A stretch of 64,000 bases of DNA, taken from contig JAEDCX010000003.1 of NCBI GenBank assembly GCA_016293925.1, positions 1 to 64,000 of the forward strand. The letters are read 5' to 3'. The position numbers and the translations under genes are program-made. Shown in pieces: positions 1-8,089 of this stretch. The notes beneath the pieces are model-generated. The model was given only the letters and a program-made list of their open reading frames with translations, had not been told where the DNA came from and did no database searches. The stretch comes from Lachnospiraceae bacterium. Its GTDB lineage: Bacteria; Bacillota; Clostridia; Lachnospirales; Lachnospiraceae. The first letter of the stretch is position 1. Every line of letters starts with the position of its first letter.

Positions 1-235
1 GTACAGCCATACGGTTAGCGGTGATATTCAGCTGTCTGACCAATATAGTCAATGTAATCATGATACCACCCCAGATAAGTACCTCCTGCACCTGTTTTCC
101 CGGTACCACGTTATCAATCATATGCTCCAGTACATAAGGAATCATCAGTTCTCCCATGCTGCCTGCAACCTTGATTACCGTTCCGATCACCATAACAGAT
201 ATGTATTTTTTCAGATAAGAGAGTATGAATTTCAT
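1..235 (-). CDS. ABC exporter (permease-ATPase type), N-terminal fragment
   Basis: This is the first 78 codons of a minus-strand gene that continues past the left edge. The translation starts MKFILSYLKKY and contains a hydrophobic segment, then MIPYVLEHMIDNVVPG, a run typical of the first transmembrane region of MsbA/LmrA-like half-transporters. Members of that family carry six membrane helices followed by a nucleotide-binding domain and export lipids, drugs or peptides. Only the start of the membrane domain is visible, so substrate and partner cannot be stated. The ribosome binding site is weak; the ATG was chosen because it is the first in frame and the family usually begins just before this helix. 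Confidence 0.6.
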   Translation of the reverse strand, partial: MKFILSYLKKYISVMVIGTVIKVAGSMGELMIPYVLEHMIDNVVPGKQVQEVLIWGGIMITLTILVRQLNITANRMAV

Positions 236-261
236 GAATCTATTATAGAGCCTGTTGGGAT

Positions 262-300
262 GAAAAGTAAAGAACAGACTGCCTTTTCACAGTCTGTTCT
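262..300 (-). terminator. Rho-independent terminator of the XRE regulator gene
   Basis: A perfect 11-bp inverted repeat (AGAACAGACTG / CAGTCTGTTCT) with an 8-nt loop is followed on the minus strand by TTTACTTTTC. It lies just after the stop of the XRE-type regulator and before the ABC exporter. Confidence 0.85.
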
Positions 301-337
301 CTCCAAACGCTTCCCCATGCAGGGCACTGTATGCCTG

Positions 338-964
338 TCAGCACGATGATGATTTCTGTGTCAATACTTTTTTCTGGTAGCTTTTCTTACCGCATGCCGG
401 ACATACCATCTTACGGGATCTGCCGATGTGTCTTGCCAAAAATACCTGCCGGAAGGTCGGCTTATGGCAATGACCGCATTCTGCACATTCATAGAAGCCT
501 GCCGTCTGCTCCACAAACAGTGCCATGACAACACAGGCCAGGAAATCCAGAATCCCAACCGCCATCAGAACAATTGCCGGAATCTGCTCGCTCTCCCACA
601 GCAATACGCCGATGATCATCAGGATCGCACAGTTAATCGTTCCCATGAGTCCGATGAACAGTTCCAGATGAAGCATCGTCCTGCTCTGCTCCTCCTCCCT
701 CTTTTTCAAGGTAATAACCAGTTCCTCCGATACTTTTTCTGCATCTTCCATCATAATTCTTTCTCCTCTCAACAATTCATTCACATTGATAGAAAGAAGA
801 TCACACAATTCCAGCATCACGGAGGAATCCGGCATAGACCGCCCGGTCTCCCATTTGGATACTGCCCGGTCTGTGATTCCGAGTTTCTCTGCCAGCATCA
901 TCTGTGTGAGATTTTGCTCCTTGCGGCACATTGCAATAAACTTACCGATTTTAACCTGATCCAT
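338..964 (-). CDS. XRE-family regulator with membrane segment and zinc ribbon
   Basis: A 208-residue protein. Residues 1-65 form an XRE-type helix-turn-helix (IGKFIAMCRKEQNLTQ, then AVSKWETG, the usual recognition-helix pattern) that should bind DNA. Two hydrophobic helices follow at about residues 100-150. The C-terminus carries two CxxC pairs (CAECGHC and CPACGKK), a likely zinc ribbon. This helix-turn-helix plus membrane layout is common in Clostridia, where the ligand or signal is usually unknown. The start was placed at the ATG preceded by AAAGGAGAGACAATC; an upstream in-frame ATG has no such site. It probably regulates itself or the adjacent exporter, which is inference. Confidence 0.75.
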   Translation of the reverse strand: MDQVKIGKFIAMCRKEQNLTQMMLAEKLGITDRAVSKWETGRSMPDSSVMLELCDLLSINVNELLRGERIMMEDAEKVSEELVITLKKREEEQSRTMLHLELFIGLMGTINCAILMIIGVLLWESEQIPAIVLMAVGILDFLACVVMALFVEQTAGFYECAECGHCHKPTFRQVFLARHIGRSRKMVCPACGKKSYQKKVLTQKSSSC

Positions 965-1055
965 GATTGTCTCTCCTTTTGTGTTCTTCTTTGTGGTTCC
1001 ATCATAAGCTTTTGGAGCCAAAAAGAACACGAACTGTTGGTTGAGAACTTGCCAA

Positions 1056-1442
1056 TCAATACTTATCCGGCGAATCTGTCCCGCTTTCCGTGGCCATTTT
1101 CCGCAGAATCGGCTCCGGATCCCGGTTCAGCTGCGCCATACTGGAGAACGCCTGCAGCAACAGCTTCGCGCTGTCATATCGCAGCATCTCGTCTCCCCGG
1201 TCCAGATATGCTTTGAAATGATCCACCTGCCAGATCATCATGTCCGACAAATCCTTCCCCGCAATCCGCAGATCACACAGAAACTCTCTTCTGTCATAGT
1301 AATAGGCAAACTCCCGCAGCAGCCCTTCCGTCCCGCACAGATCATTCCAGAACTGCTCCAGAAATGCCTCGTCATACCCCGCCGCATCGCACAGTGCAGC
1401 CGCATACCCATGCAGCTCACGCATCGCTTCCTGTAGTTCCAT
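1056..1442 (-). CDS. Small hypothetical protein
   Basis: 128 residues, predicted soluble and mostly helical, rich in Leu, Ala, Asp and Tyr. I do not recognise a family. The start is fixed by an excellent GGGAGGTGGAG site immediately before the ATG, which removes 24 residues of upstream in-frame sequence. It sits about 90 bp upstream of the XRE regulator on the same strand and may share its transcript. No signal peptide or membrane helix is seen. Confidence 0.6.
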   Translation of the reverse strand: MELQEAMRELHGYAAALCDAAGYDEAFLEQFWNDLCGTEGLLREFAYYYDRREFLCDLRIAGKDLSDMMIWQVDHFKAYLDRGDEMLRYDSAKLLLQAFSSMAQLNRDPEPILRKMATESGTDSPDKY

Positions 1443-1630
1443 CTCTCCACCTCCCTGACTCACTTTGATTCTCTGTATGATTGTACCATAGATCCGCAAT
1501 CCGGAAAAGAGCATGCGGACAGATCGACGGCTTTTGACCGCTTTCCGCGCGGATTCGTTTTCACGGTTGATTTTTGCCCCAAATCCCTTTAGACTATACC
1601 TATACCAAATACACCGGAGAGGCAGTTAGT

Positions 1631-2392
1631 ATGAAAGAAAAATTATACACAATCCCTTTGAATGATGCGGTTATGGCGAATGATGAATGTCCCTTCTGCT
1701 TCATCGAACGGAAACTGGAACAGGATCTCATGGATTTCGTACTCGGTAACAGCGCATCCTATATGGAAGCGGACGTCCGAGACATGACGGACCGTGCAGG
1801 CTTCTGCCGTGATCATTCCCGCAAGATGTTTGAATACGGCAACACCCTCGGCAACGCCTGGATTCTGAAAACGCATCTGATGCGACTGAACAAAGAAATG
1901 AAGCAGGAGATGAAGCATTATTCCGGACACGCAGGCGGTGGGCTCTTCAAGAGCAGGACAGCCTCCGGGAAAAACAATTCCCTGAGCACCTGGATCCAGT
2001 CCAAGCAGGACTCCTGTTATATCTGCAACCAGTTTCAGGAGATGTACCAGCGTTCTATGGATTCTTTCCTGAACCTGTATGTGAAGGACAGTGAATTCCG
2101 GGAGAAGATCCTTGCCAGCAAAGGCTTCTGCCTGTATCACTTCAGCGACCTGTGCGAATATGCCCAGTCCCACCTGAGCGACAGAGAGCGCTCCGGCTTC
2201 TTCCCTCCCCTCTTCGATCTGATGTCGAAGAACATGGACCGCATCTTTGAGGACGTTTCCTGGCTGGTGGAGAAATTCGACTACCGCAATGCCGACGCCG
2301 ACTGGAAGAATTCCAGGGACGCCATCCAGCGTGCCATGCAGAAGCTGAAAGGCGGTTATCCGGCAGATCCGCCCTACAAGATGAAGAAATAG
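1631..2392 (+). CDS. DUF6062-like cysteine-motif protein
   Basis: 253 residues. It matches my recollection of DUF6062, a family of unknown function from Lachnospiraceae and relatives. Four Cys-containing motifs are spaced as two similar halves: CPFC near residue 20 and GFCRDH near 60, then CYIC near 130 and GFCLYH near 170. The CxxC plus Cys-x-x-His pairs suggest one or two metal sites and an internal duplication. No membrane segment is present. The start is the ATG after GGAGAGGCAGTTAGT; an earlier in-frame ATG 57 bp upstream lacks a site. It is isolated on the plus strand and ends at a shared terminator. Confidence 0.65.
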   Translation: MKEKLYTIPLNDAVMANDECPFCFIERKLEQDLMDFVLGNSASYMEADVRDMTDRAGFCRDHSRKMFEYGNTLGNAWILKTHLMRLNKEMKQEMKHYSGHAGGGLFKSRTASGKNNSLSTWIQSKQDSCYICNQFQEMYQRSMDSFLNLYVKDSEFREKILASKGFCLYHFSDLCEYAQSHLSDRERSGFFPPLFDLMSKNMDRIFEDVSWLVEKFDYRNADADWKNSRDAIQRAMQKLKGGYPADPPYKMKK

Positions 2393-2434
2393 CGTGGTTG
2401 CGACGGATGCCTGATTCCCGCAGCAGATATCCGA

Positions 2435-2485
2435 CAAAAAAGCTGTATGCCCGCGGAACGTTCTCCCGGCATACAGCTTCTCTTT
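2435..2485. terminator. Bidirectional terminator between convergent genes
   Basis: A 12-bp inverted repeat AAGCTGTATGCC / GGCATACAGCTT is followed by a T-rich tail on both strands (TTTTTTGTCGG on minus, CTCTTTGTCTGTTT on plus). It separates the DUF6062-like gene from the TetR gene. Confidence 0.85.
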
Positions 2486-2507
2486 GTCTGTTTCTGACAG
2501 CCTCTGT

Positions 2508-3116
2508 TTAGGTATAACACAATGCACGCATCATATTCAGATAGGTCACGGCGCCGTCATAGAACCGGTCCGGATCAAACGTTCCGTCCGTGAAGATCTC
2601 CACCATAATCCCCTGTATAGTCAACTTCAGCATATTATGGACCATCTCAAAATCCGAACGGTCATTGAACAGAGACAACTGGGCTTTCCGGAAAAAAGCA
2701 TCCTCATAATCCCGGTACGCCCGAATCTTCTCCCGCACCTCCTGAGACAGCTCCTCACTGTCTTCCTTCATGGCACGCTCCAAAAAATACTGCATATATG
2801 GATAATTTCGCATAATCTGGGTACGAATTCCCAGAAGCTGCTGATAAATCACAAAATAATCCTTCTCCTTGGAGGACACCATCGCTGCTGTCTCCAGCAT
2901 CGTATATCTGCTGCTATAGTCTACCAAAAACTCGTATAATCCCGCCTTGCTTCCAAAATAGTGAAATAATAATCCTTTACTGATTCCGGCCTCTCTGACG
3001 ATATCATCTGTGCTTGCACGCTTGTACCCATTCTCTGCAAACATCTTTAGAGACGCATTGATCATACGATCCTGCTTCTCCTTCTTCAGATCAAAAAACT
3101 TCTCGTTCATTCCCAT
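2508..3116 (-). CDS. TetR/AcrR-family transcriptional regulator
   Basis: About 202 residues. The N-terminal domain has the TetR pattern (MINASLKMFAENGYKRAST, then AGISKGLLFHYFGSK), giving the helix-turn-helix and the following conserved helix. The remainder is an all-helical ligand and dimerisation domain whose ligand cannot be read from sequence. The start lies in a GGGATGGGATGGGAATG run, so either of two ATG codons six bases apart could be used; the upstream one has AAAGGG at five bases. A good promoter is visible upstream. It stands alone, divergent from a small acidic protein gene, so its target is unclear. Confidence 0.8.
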   Translation of the reverse strand: MGMNEKFFDLKKEKQDRMINASLKMFAENGYKRASTDDIVREAGISKGLLFHYFGSKAGLYEFLVDYSSRYTMLETAAMVSSKEKDYFVIYQQLLGIRTQIMRNYPYMQYFLERAMKEDSEELSQEVREKIRAYRDYEDAFFRKAQLSLFNDRSDFEMVHNMLKLTIQGIMVEIFTDGTFDPDRFYDGAVTYLNMMRALCYT

Positions 3117-3147
3117 CCCATCCCTTTGACTTTGGTAGTCGATTTTC

Positions 3148-3176
3148 ATCATATCATAGGAAATTGGGGCTTTCAA
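3148..3176 (-). promoter_or_regulatory. Promoter of the TetR gene
   Basis: TTGAAA and TATGAT hexamers separated by 17 bp on the minus strand, with a TGA extension before the -10. It ends about 30 bp before the start codon. Confidence 0.6.
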
Positions 3177-3272
3177 GACAGATTTGGAAACTAGTGATAA
3201 GCTTTTTTTCAGATACAAGATGTTGTGTTTTGATCGACTCCCGTCGAGGAATTCTAAAGTTCCTATAAAATT

Positions 3273-3302
3273 TTGAATAATCACTTTTCAATTCCGTAAA
3301 AT
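3273..3302 (+). promoter_or_regulatory. Possible promoter of the small acidic membrane protein
   Basis: TTGAAT and TAAAAT with an 18-bp spacer, about 40 bp before the start codon. Other A/T-rich alternatives overlap, so the assignment is tentative. Confidence 0.4.
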
Positions 3303-3344
3303 AGTATTAAAATACCTATATCTGACATCGAAAGGAGAATCCAC

Positions 3345-3614
3345 ATGAAGAAGTTTGGTAAATTCTTATTACTTACCACTGTTGTTGGTGCTGCAGCCGG
3401 ATTGTATGTTTATTCTCAGAAGAAAAAGCAGGAAGAGAATGACGATTTCGAACTGGATGACGGTGAGTCATCTGATGATTCCGCAGACTCTTCTGAAGAC
3501 GCAGATCGTTCCTATGTAAACCTGGATCTTGATGCTGCCGCAGAGACGACCGCTGCCAAGACAGAGGAATTCTTTGATGACGAGGAAACACAGACTGCTC
3601 CGGAAGCTGAATAG
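3345..3614 (+). CDS. Small acidic membrane-anchored protein
   Basis: 89 residues. An N-terminal hydrophobic helix (LLLTTVVGAAAGLYVY) is followed by a short Lys-rich stop-transfer patch and a very acidic tail rich in Asp, Glu, Ser and Thr. This suggests a single-pass membrane protein with a disordered acidic domain; the KKK patch after the helix favours the tail facing the cytoplasm. I recognise no family. A clear GAAAGGAGAATCCAC site precedes the ATG, and a strong terminator follows 47 bp after the stop, so it appears to be a one-gene transcript. Confidence 0.65.
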   Translation: MKKFGKFLLLTTVVGAAAGLYVYSQKKKQEENDDFELDDGESSDDSADSSEDADRSYVNLDLDAAAETTAAKTEEFFDDEETQTAPEAE

Positions 3615-3660
3615 ACCGGTTTGCGGGAGGATTTCCTATCCGAATTGTATAACTCATTCA

Positions 3661-3700
3661 AAAAGCGTTCTGCATGTACTCCTACATACAGAACGCTTTT
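3661..3700. terminator. Bidirectional terminator
   Basis: A 12-bp inverted repeat AAAAGCGTTCTG / CAGAACGCTTTT lies between the convergent ends of the small acidic protein and the permease gene. The A and T runs in the arms serve as U-tracts on either strand. Confidence 0.8.
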
Positions 3701-3719
3701 CAGTACTGATATCTGATTG

Positions 3720-5072
3720 TTACTCCTCTTCCGGCGCCTTCTTCAGAAGCAGGTTTGTGAGAATACCCAGAATCAAAGCCACTGCAACCTCTGTGATGGT
3801 AACCTTGCCGAAGTTTACAGTCAATCCACCGATACCCGCAATCAGAATCACGGACACAACGAACAGGTTTCTGTTCTTGCCAAGATCCACTGCCTGAATC
3901 ATCTTCAAACCGGATACTGCAATGAATCCGTAGAGAGCCATACAAACACCACCCATGACACAGCTCGGAATGGAATTCACAAATGCAATGAACGGAGAGA
4001 GAAAGGAGATCAGGATTGCTCCGACTGCCGCTGCAATAATGGTTGCCACAGAAGCGTTCTTCGTAATGGCAACACATCCGATGGACTCACCGTAGGTCGT
4101 ATTCGGACAACCGCCGAAGAATGCACCGCACATGGAACCTACCCCATCCCCGAGAAGTGTTCTGTGGAGACCGGGCTCCTTCAGAAGATCACGCTCAATA
4201 ATGGAGGAAATGTTCTTGTGGTCTGCAATATGTTCTGCAAATACAACGAAAGCAACCGGGATATAGGCAACTGCAATGGAACCCAGATAACCTGCGTTCA
4301 TCTCACGAAATCCGTCTACTGCCGTTAAGAAGGTAAAGTCGGGAACGGCAATGAAGGTCTTGATACTTACACCACCCTCTGTCAATGCCTTGAAAGAATC
4401 GAAGGACAGAAGTTTGATGGAATCACAGTCTGTTGCATTCCCGATCAGTGTCAGAACAAGCGCAAACGCATATCCGGCCAGAATACCGTAGATAAACGGA
4501 ATCAGACGTCCGGATTTCTTGCCGTAGCTGGAGCACACCATCGTCACAGCGATGGTAATCAGACCGCACAGAAGAGCGACATTCGGATGGGCAGAGCCAC
4601 CTTTCACAATATCACCCATGGCATTGCCGGCAAGAGAGAGTCCGATGATCGCAACCGTAGGTCCGATTACCACTGCCGGCATCAGCTTGTTGATCCAGCC
4701 AACCCCGACGAATTTGACGATAATCGCAATCACAACGTACACAAGACCTGCAAAGACTGCACCAAAGATCAATCCAAGGTATCCAAGTTGCATGGAAACG
4801 CCGCCGGCAAATGCAGCGGCCATGGAGCCTAAGAATGCGAAAGAAGATCCCAGGAACACGGGACTCTTTCTTGCGGTGAACAACACATAAACCAAAGTAC
4901 CTACACCGGCTCCGAACAAGGCTGCGGCTGAACTCATGTTGCTTCCCGTTGCAGAGTTCGTGATAATCGGGACCACCAATGTCGCCGTCATAATCGCCAA
5001 CAGCTGCTGAATCGCAAACACAATAAGTGCACCGAATTTCGGCTTATCTTCTACCTGATAAATTAATTTCAT
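3720..5072 (-). CDS. uraA: Uracil-xanthine permease (NCS2 family)
   Basis: 450 residues, with about 12-14 hydrophobic segments, a normal length for nucleobase:cation symporter-2 proteins. The signature GGCPNTTYGESIGCVAITKN near residue 290 is characteristic of the UraA branch, which imports uracil with protons across the cytoplasmic membrane. The start is the ATG after GGAGGTGGGT; about 75 codons of in-frame upstream sequence are excluded because they cover the promoter and an intergenic hairpin. No pyrimidine biosynthesis genes lie next to it. I saw no PyrR binding loop or purine riboswitch in the short leader. Xanthine or another base is possible as substrate. Confidence 0.85.
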   Translation of the reverse strand: MKLIYQVEDKPKFGALIVFAIQQLLAIMTATLVVPIITNSATGSNMSSAAALFGAGVGTLVYVLFTARKSPVFLGSSFAFLGSMAAAFAGGVSMQLGYLGLIFGAVFAGLVYVVIAIIVKFVGVGWINKLMPAVVIGPTVAIIGLSLAGNAMGDIVKGGSAHPNVALLCGLITIAVTMVCSSYGKKSGRLIPFIYGILAGYAFALVLTLIGNATDCDSIKLLSFDSFKALTEGGVSIKTFIAVPDFTFLTAVDGFREMNAGYLGSIAVAYIPVAFVVFAEHIADHKNISSIIERDLLKEPGLHRTLLGDGVGSMCGAFFGGCPNTTYGESIGCVAITKNASVATIIAAAVGAILISFLSPFIAFVNSIPSCVMGGVCMALYGFIAVSGLKMIQAVDLGKNRNLFVVSVILIAGIGGLTVNFGKVTITEVAVALILGILTNLLLKKAPEEE

Positions 5073-5106
5073 ACCCACCTCCATAAAGAATACATTTACT
5101 ACTCTG

Positions 5107-5135
5107 ATGTTAGCACAGGCCATGTACTTTGACAA
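5107..5135 (-). promoter_or_regulatory. Promoter of the uracil permease gene
   Basis: TTGTCA and TAACAT hexamers with a 17-bp spacer and a TGC extension just before the -10. The same TGC-TAACAT arrangement is found in front of the aspS T-box leader. Confidence 0.65.
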
Positions 5136-5168
5136 TTCTTTTTCACGAAAAAATGACTTTTTTTGTCC

Positions 5169-5300
5169 AAAAAACACACGATCTTGTGTTTTTTTGTTGT
5201 TATGTCTACTACATGTGACCCGCCAACGACGGTGTATCATTCTCCCGGTGAGGTTCCGTTTTCCCCTTTCCACAGACTTCTGACACCCGGATCCTATCAT
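5169..5300 (-). ncRNA. Candidate small structured RNA ending in an A/T-rich hairpin
   Basis: Between the DUF2225 terminator and the permease promoter lies about 100 bp of G/C-rich sequence with several short self-complementary segments (for example CGG-AACCTCA-CCG and GGTGT pairing with ACACC). A perfect 10-bp stem AAAAAACACA / TGTGTTTTTT follows at 5169-5194 and could act as a terminator. I do not recognise an RNA family, and the promoter evidence (CATGAT after a T-run) is weak. It may instead be an unremarkable spacer with a backup terminator. Confidence 0.3.
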
Positions 5301-5302
5301 GC

Positions 5303-5356
5303 AAAAAGCACCCGCCCATGCCCCTCCGGTTCTCCCCGGAGCACAGGTGGATGCTT
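5303..5356 (-). terminator. Terminator of the glnS-DUF2225 transcript
   Basis: Outer arms AAGCATCC / GGGTGCTT enclose an inner CTCCGG / CCGGAG hairpin and are followed by TTTTTGC on the minus strand, 17 bp after the DUF2225 stop codon. Confidence 0.7.
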
Positions 5357-5373
5357 ATGAAATCCATCCAAAA

Positions 5374-6228
5374 CTACTTCCCCATCTTCTGTTCTTTAAT
5401 CTTAATCATCAACATCTCTTTCAGATCCCGCGCTTTCTCTTTCATGCGGGGATTGGCCACGGAAGAGACGAGGATAGAAGAGACCAGTTTGGATGCCACA
5501 TCATACTGGTCGAAGCGCATTGCCGTAACCGCAATCAGGTAGTCAACGGTACACTCATCCATACCGCACATCGGATATCCTTCGGACTGTCTTGCCGCGA
5601 GAAATCCCTCCATTGCATTCCGCAGGAATTCATTCTCCGCGTCCTCACATTCCTTCTTCTGCTGTGTGAAGTTCGAATCCTTGACGTTCAAATGCTCTGC
5701 CTTGCCTCGAATCAGCCAGGCAGCCTTCAGACAGATATATGCCTTCTCACTTGGCTTCGCCTGCTTGACAATGGCATTGGCCAGTGTCAGCTTATATCGC
5801 TCCAATGCCTGATCGTATGTATAGATCTCAGAAGTTTCTTTCTGCGGCTTGAAAGTTTTCGTGATCTGCTCCTGAATCTTCTTCGCCTGTGGCGCCGTCA
5901 GGAATTTGAAATACCGGCTCAAGGATGTATATCCGCATTTGGGACAGGATATCACATCATATTTCAGCATATCAATATTTTCGTATTTCGGTCTTAAATC
6001 AAGATCGGTTCCGATCAGCTTCGCCTTGCCGATTTTCACCGTTTTTGATTTGAATTCGCAATCACAGATGGGACAATTCTGTGTTTTATCAAACAGAAAA
6101 TCCTGCTCGGAAGGGGCAGACGGTGCTACTGCCTGCTTGATTTCCTCCGAAGCTTCTTTCTCATAGAGATTCATCCCCTCCAGACCACCGAGACCAAATT
6201 GTTCCAGTCCAGATAATAAACCTGCCAT
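5374..6228 (-). CDS. DUF2225 family protein
   Basis: 284 residues. It matches the DUF2225 pattern: two CxxC pairs (CPICDCEF near residue 52 and CPKCGYTSLSRYF near 95) that probably bind zinc, followed by a helical region resembling TPR-like repeats (residues 130-280). The biochemical role of the family is unknown to me. The start is set by GGGAGGTATT in front of ATG; a second ATG 12 bp upstream has no site. It lies 87 bp downstream of the GlnRS gene on the same strand and ends at a strong terminator, so the two are probably co-transcribed. Confidence 0.75.
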   Translation of the reverse strand: MAGLLSGLEQFGLGGLEGMNLYEKEASEEIKQAVAPSAPSEQDFLFDKTQNCPICDCEFKSKTVKIGKAKLIGTDLDLRPKYENIDMLKYDVISCPKCGYTSLSRYFKFLTAPQAKKIQEQITKTFKPQKETSEIYTYDQALERYKLTLANAIVKQAKPSEKAYICLKAAWLIRGKAEHLNVKDSNFTQQKKECEDAENEFLRNAMEGFLAARQSEGYPMCGMDECTVDYLIAVTAMRFDQYDVASKLVSSILVSSVANPRMKEKARDLKEMLMIKIKEQKMGK

Positions 6229-6315
6229 AATACCTCCCATAATCCGGGAACCTGCTCCCTTATCTTTCCCCGGGTCCTATTTCCCCTGTTATCCGGTTCC
6301 CCCGAACCGTTTTTC

Positions 6316-8001
6316 TCATCCCTTGGGCAGTACAAAAGAACTCTTCAGGGAAACGATTCTGTTGAATACAAGCGCATCCGGTCTGGAATCCTTGTAATCC
6401 ACGTTGAAGAAACCGTTTCTGACAAACTGGAAGCTGTCATATGCTTTCGCGTCCGCAAGTGCAGGCTCCAGACAGCAATCCTTCATCACGGTAAGCGAAT
6501 TCGGATTCAGATTCAGACTTCCGTCCTCCTCATTGTATACACCCTTCTCTTCATCCACAATATTCTCATACAACCGGACTTCCGCCCTGACCGCATACGG
6601 CGCCGGCACCCAGTGGATGGTACCCTTCACCTTTCTGCCCTCGAAGCCGGAACCGGCTTTTGTCTCCGGATCATAGGTACAATGTACTTCCACCACCCTG
6701 CCGTTCTCATCCTTCACATAATCCGTACAGGTCACAAAATAAGCATGCATGAGACGTACTTCATTGCCCGGGAAGAGACGATAATACTTCTTCGGAGGCT
6801 CTTCCATGAAATCCTCTCTCTCGATGTACAGTTCCCTGCAAAACGGCACCTTGCGAGAACCAAGTTCGGGATTCTCCAAATTGTTGGCTACATCAAGATA
6901 TTCGGTTTCTCCCTCCGGATAGTTATCAATAATCAGCTTGATCGGATCCAGAACCGCCATCATACGTGGCTTCTTCATCTTCAGATCCTCACGGATACAA
7001 TACTCCAGCATCGCATAATCCACGCTGGAATTACTCTTGGACACACCGCACAGATCCACAAACATCTTGATGGATTCCGGTGTGAATCCGCGGCGGCGAA
7101 GGGCTGCGATGGATACCAGCCGGGGATCATCCCAACCGTCTACGATTCCTGTCTCCACCAGTTTCTTAATATATCTCTTCCCCGTCACCACATTGGTCAG
7201 ATACATCTTGGCAAACTCAATCTGTCTCGGCGGGTTCGGAAATTCCAATTCTCTGACTACCCAGTCATACAGAGGTCTGTGATCCTCAAATTCCAACGTA
7301 CAGATGGAATGCGTAATACCTTCGATTGCATCTTCGATCGGATGGGCAAAATCGTACATCGGATAGATGCACCATTTGTCCCCGGTGTTCTGATGGGACA
7401 TATGAGCCACGCGATAGAGAATCGGATCACGCATATTGATGTTTGGGGATGACATGTCAATCTTCGCCCGAAGGGTCTTCTCTCCGTCCGCGTATTTGCC
7501 GGCTTTCATGTCTTCAAACATACGGAGATTCTCTTCCACACTTCTGTCCCGGTTCGGATCGTTCTTCCCCGGCTCGGTCAGTGTCCCTCTGTATTCCCGC
7601 ATCTCATCCGCTGTCAGGTCAGACACATACGCCTTCCCTTTCCGGATCAGCGTCAACGCGCCCTCATACATCTGATCAAAATAGTCGGAAGCAAAGAACA
7701 ATCTGTCCTCCCAATCCGCTCCCAGCCATTCGATATCCCGTTTGATGGACTCTACGAATTCCGACTTCTCCTTGGTCGGGTTCGTATCGTCAAACCGCAT
7801 ATTGAATTTACCGTTATATTTCTGTGCAAGCCCGTAATTCAACAGAATACTCTTGGCATGCCCGATATGAAGATATCCGTTCGGTTCCGGCGGAAATCTG
7901 GTATGAACCGTATCATAAACGCCCTCTGCCAGATCCTTTTCAATCTCCATCTCGATAAAGTTTCTGGAGACAACCTCTCTGTCTTCTCCATTCTCTGTCA
8001 T
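6316..8001 (-). CDS. glnS: Glutaminyl-tRNA synthetase
   Basis: 561 residues, matching class I GlnRS, which charges tRNA-Gln with glutamine. Visible landmarks are [17 protein letters not shown] (HIGH at residues 45-48), the [10 protein letters not shown] nucleotide-binding region and [23 protein letters not shown] near 290-310. Where many GlnRS proteins have VMSKRKL, this protein has VVTGKRYIK (residues 271-279), a divergent KMSKS loop I believe recurs in Clostridia. The C-terminal anticodon-binding beta-barrels are present. The start is the ATG after GGAAGAGAAAAAG; an ATG 15 bp upstream has poor spacing. Co-occurrence with GatCAB implies that the amidotransferase is needed mainly for Asn-tRNA. 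Confidence 0.93.
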   Translation of the reverse strand: MTENGEDREVVSRNFIEMEIEKDLAEGVYDTVHTRFPPEPNGYLHIGHAKSILLNYGLAQKYNGKFNMRFDDTNPTKEKSEFVESIKRDIEWLGADWEDRLFFASDYFDQMYEGALTLIRKGKAYVSDLTADEMREYRGTLTEPGKNDPNRDRSVEENLRMFEDMKAGKYADGEKTLRAKIDMSSPNINMRDPILYRVAHMSHQNTGDKWCIYPMYDFAHPIEDAIEGITHSICTLEFEDHRPLYDWVVRELEFPNPPRQIEFAKMYLTNVVTGKRYIKKLVETGIVDGWDDPRLVSIAALRRRGFTPESIKMFVDLCGVSKSNSSVDYAMLEYCIREDLKMKKPRMMAVLDPIKLIIDNYPEGETEYLDVANNLENPELGSRKVPFCRELYIEREDFMEEPPKKYYRLFPGNEVRLMHAYFVTCTDYVKDENGRVVEVHCTYDPETKAGSGFEGRKVKGTIHWVPAPYAVRAEVRLYENIVDEEKGVYNEEDGSLNLNPNSLTVMKDCCLEPALADAKAYDSFQFVRNGFFNVDYKDSRPDALVFNRIVSLKSSFVLPKG

Positions 8002-8059
8002 CTTTTTCTCTTCCATCCTAAGGTACTACTCCCTCATTCATGTTTGTCGTGTAAATTCC

Positions 8060-8088
8060 ATTATATAGGATTTTTATGCACAGTGCCA
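8060..8088 (-). promoter_or_regulatory. Probable promoter of glnS
   Basis: A perfect TATAAT (8060-8065 on the minus strand) lies about 60 bp before the glnS start. The -35 region (TGGCAC) is a poor match, so only the -10 is well supported. Confidence 0.4.
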
Positions 8089-8089
8089 C

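Noticed and set aside
1641..2527. Long open frame antisense to the DUF6062-like gene
   Set aside because: It has no ribosome binding site or recognisable motif, and the plus-strand frame has a clear start, Cys motifs and terminator.
5073..5302. PyrR attenuator or purine/guanidine-type riboswitch before the uracil permease
   Set aside because: None of the conserved core sequences I know for these elements is present, and the promoter lies downstream of most of the region.
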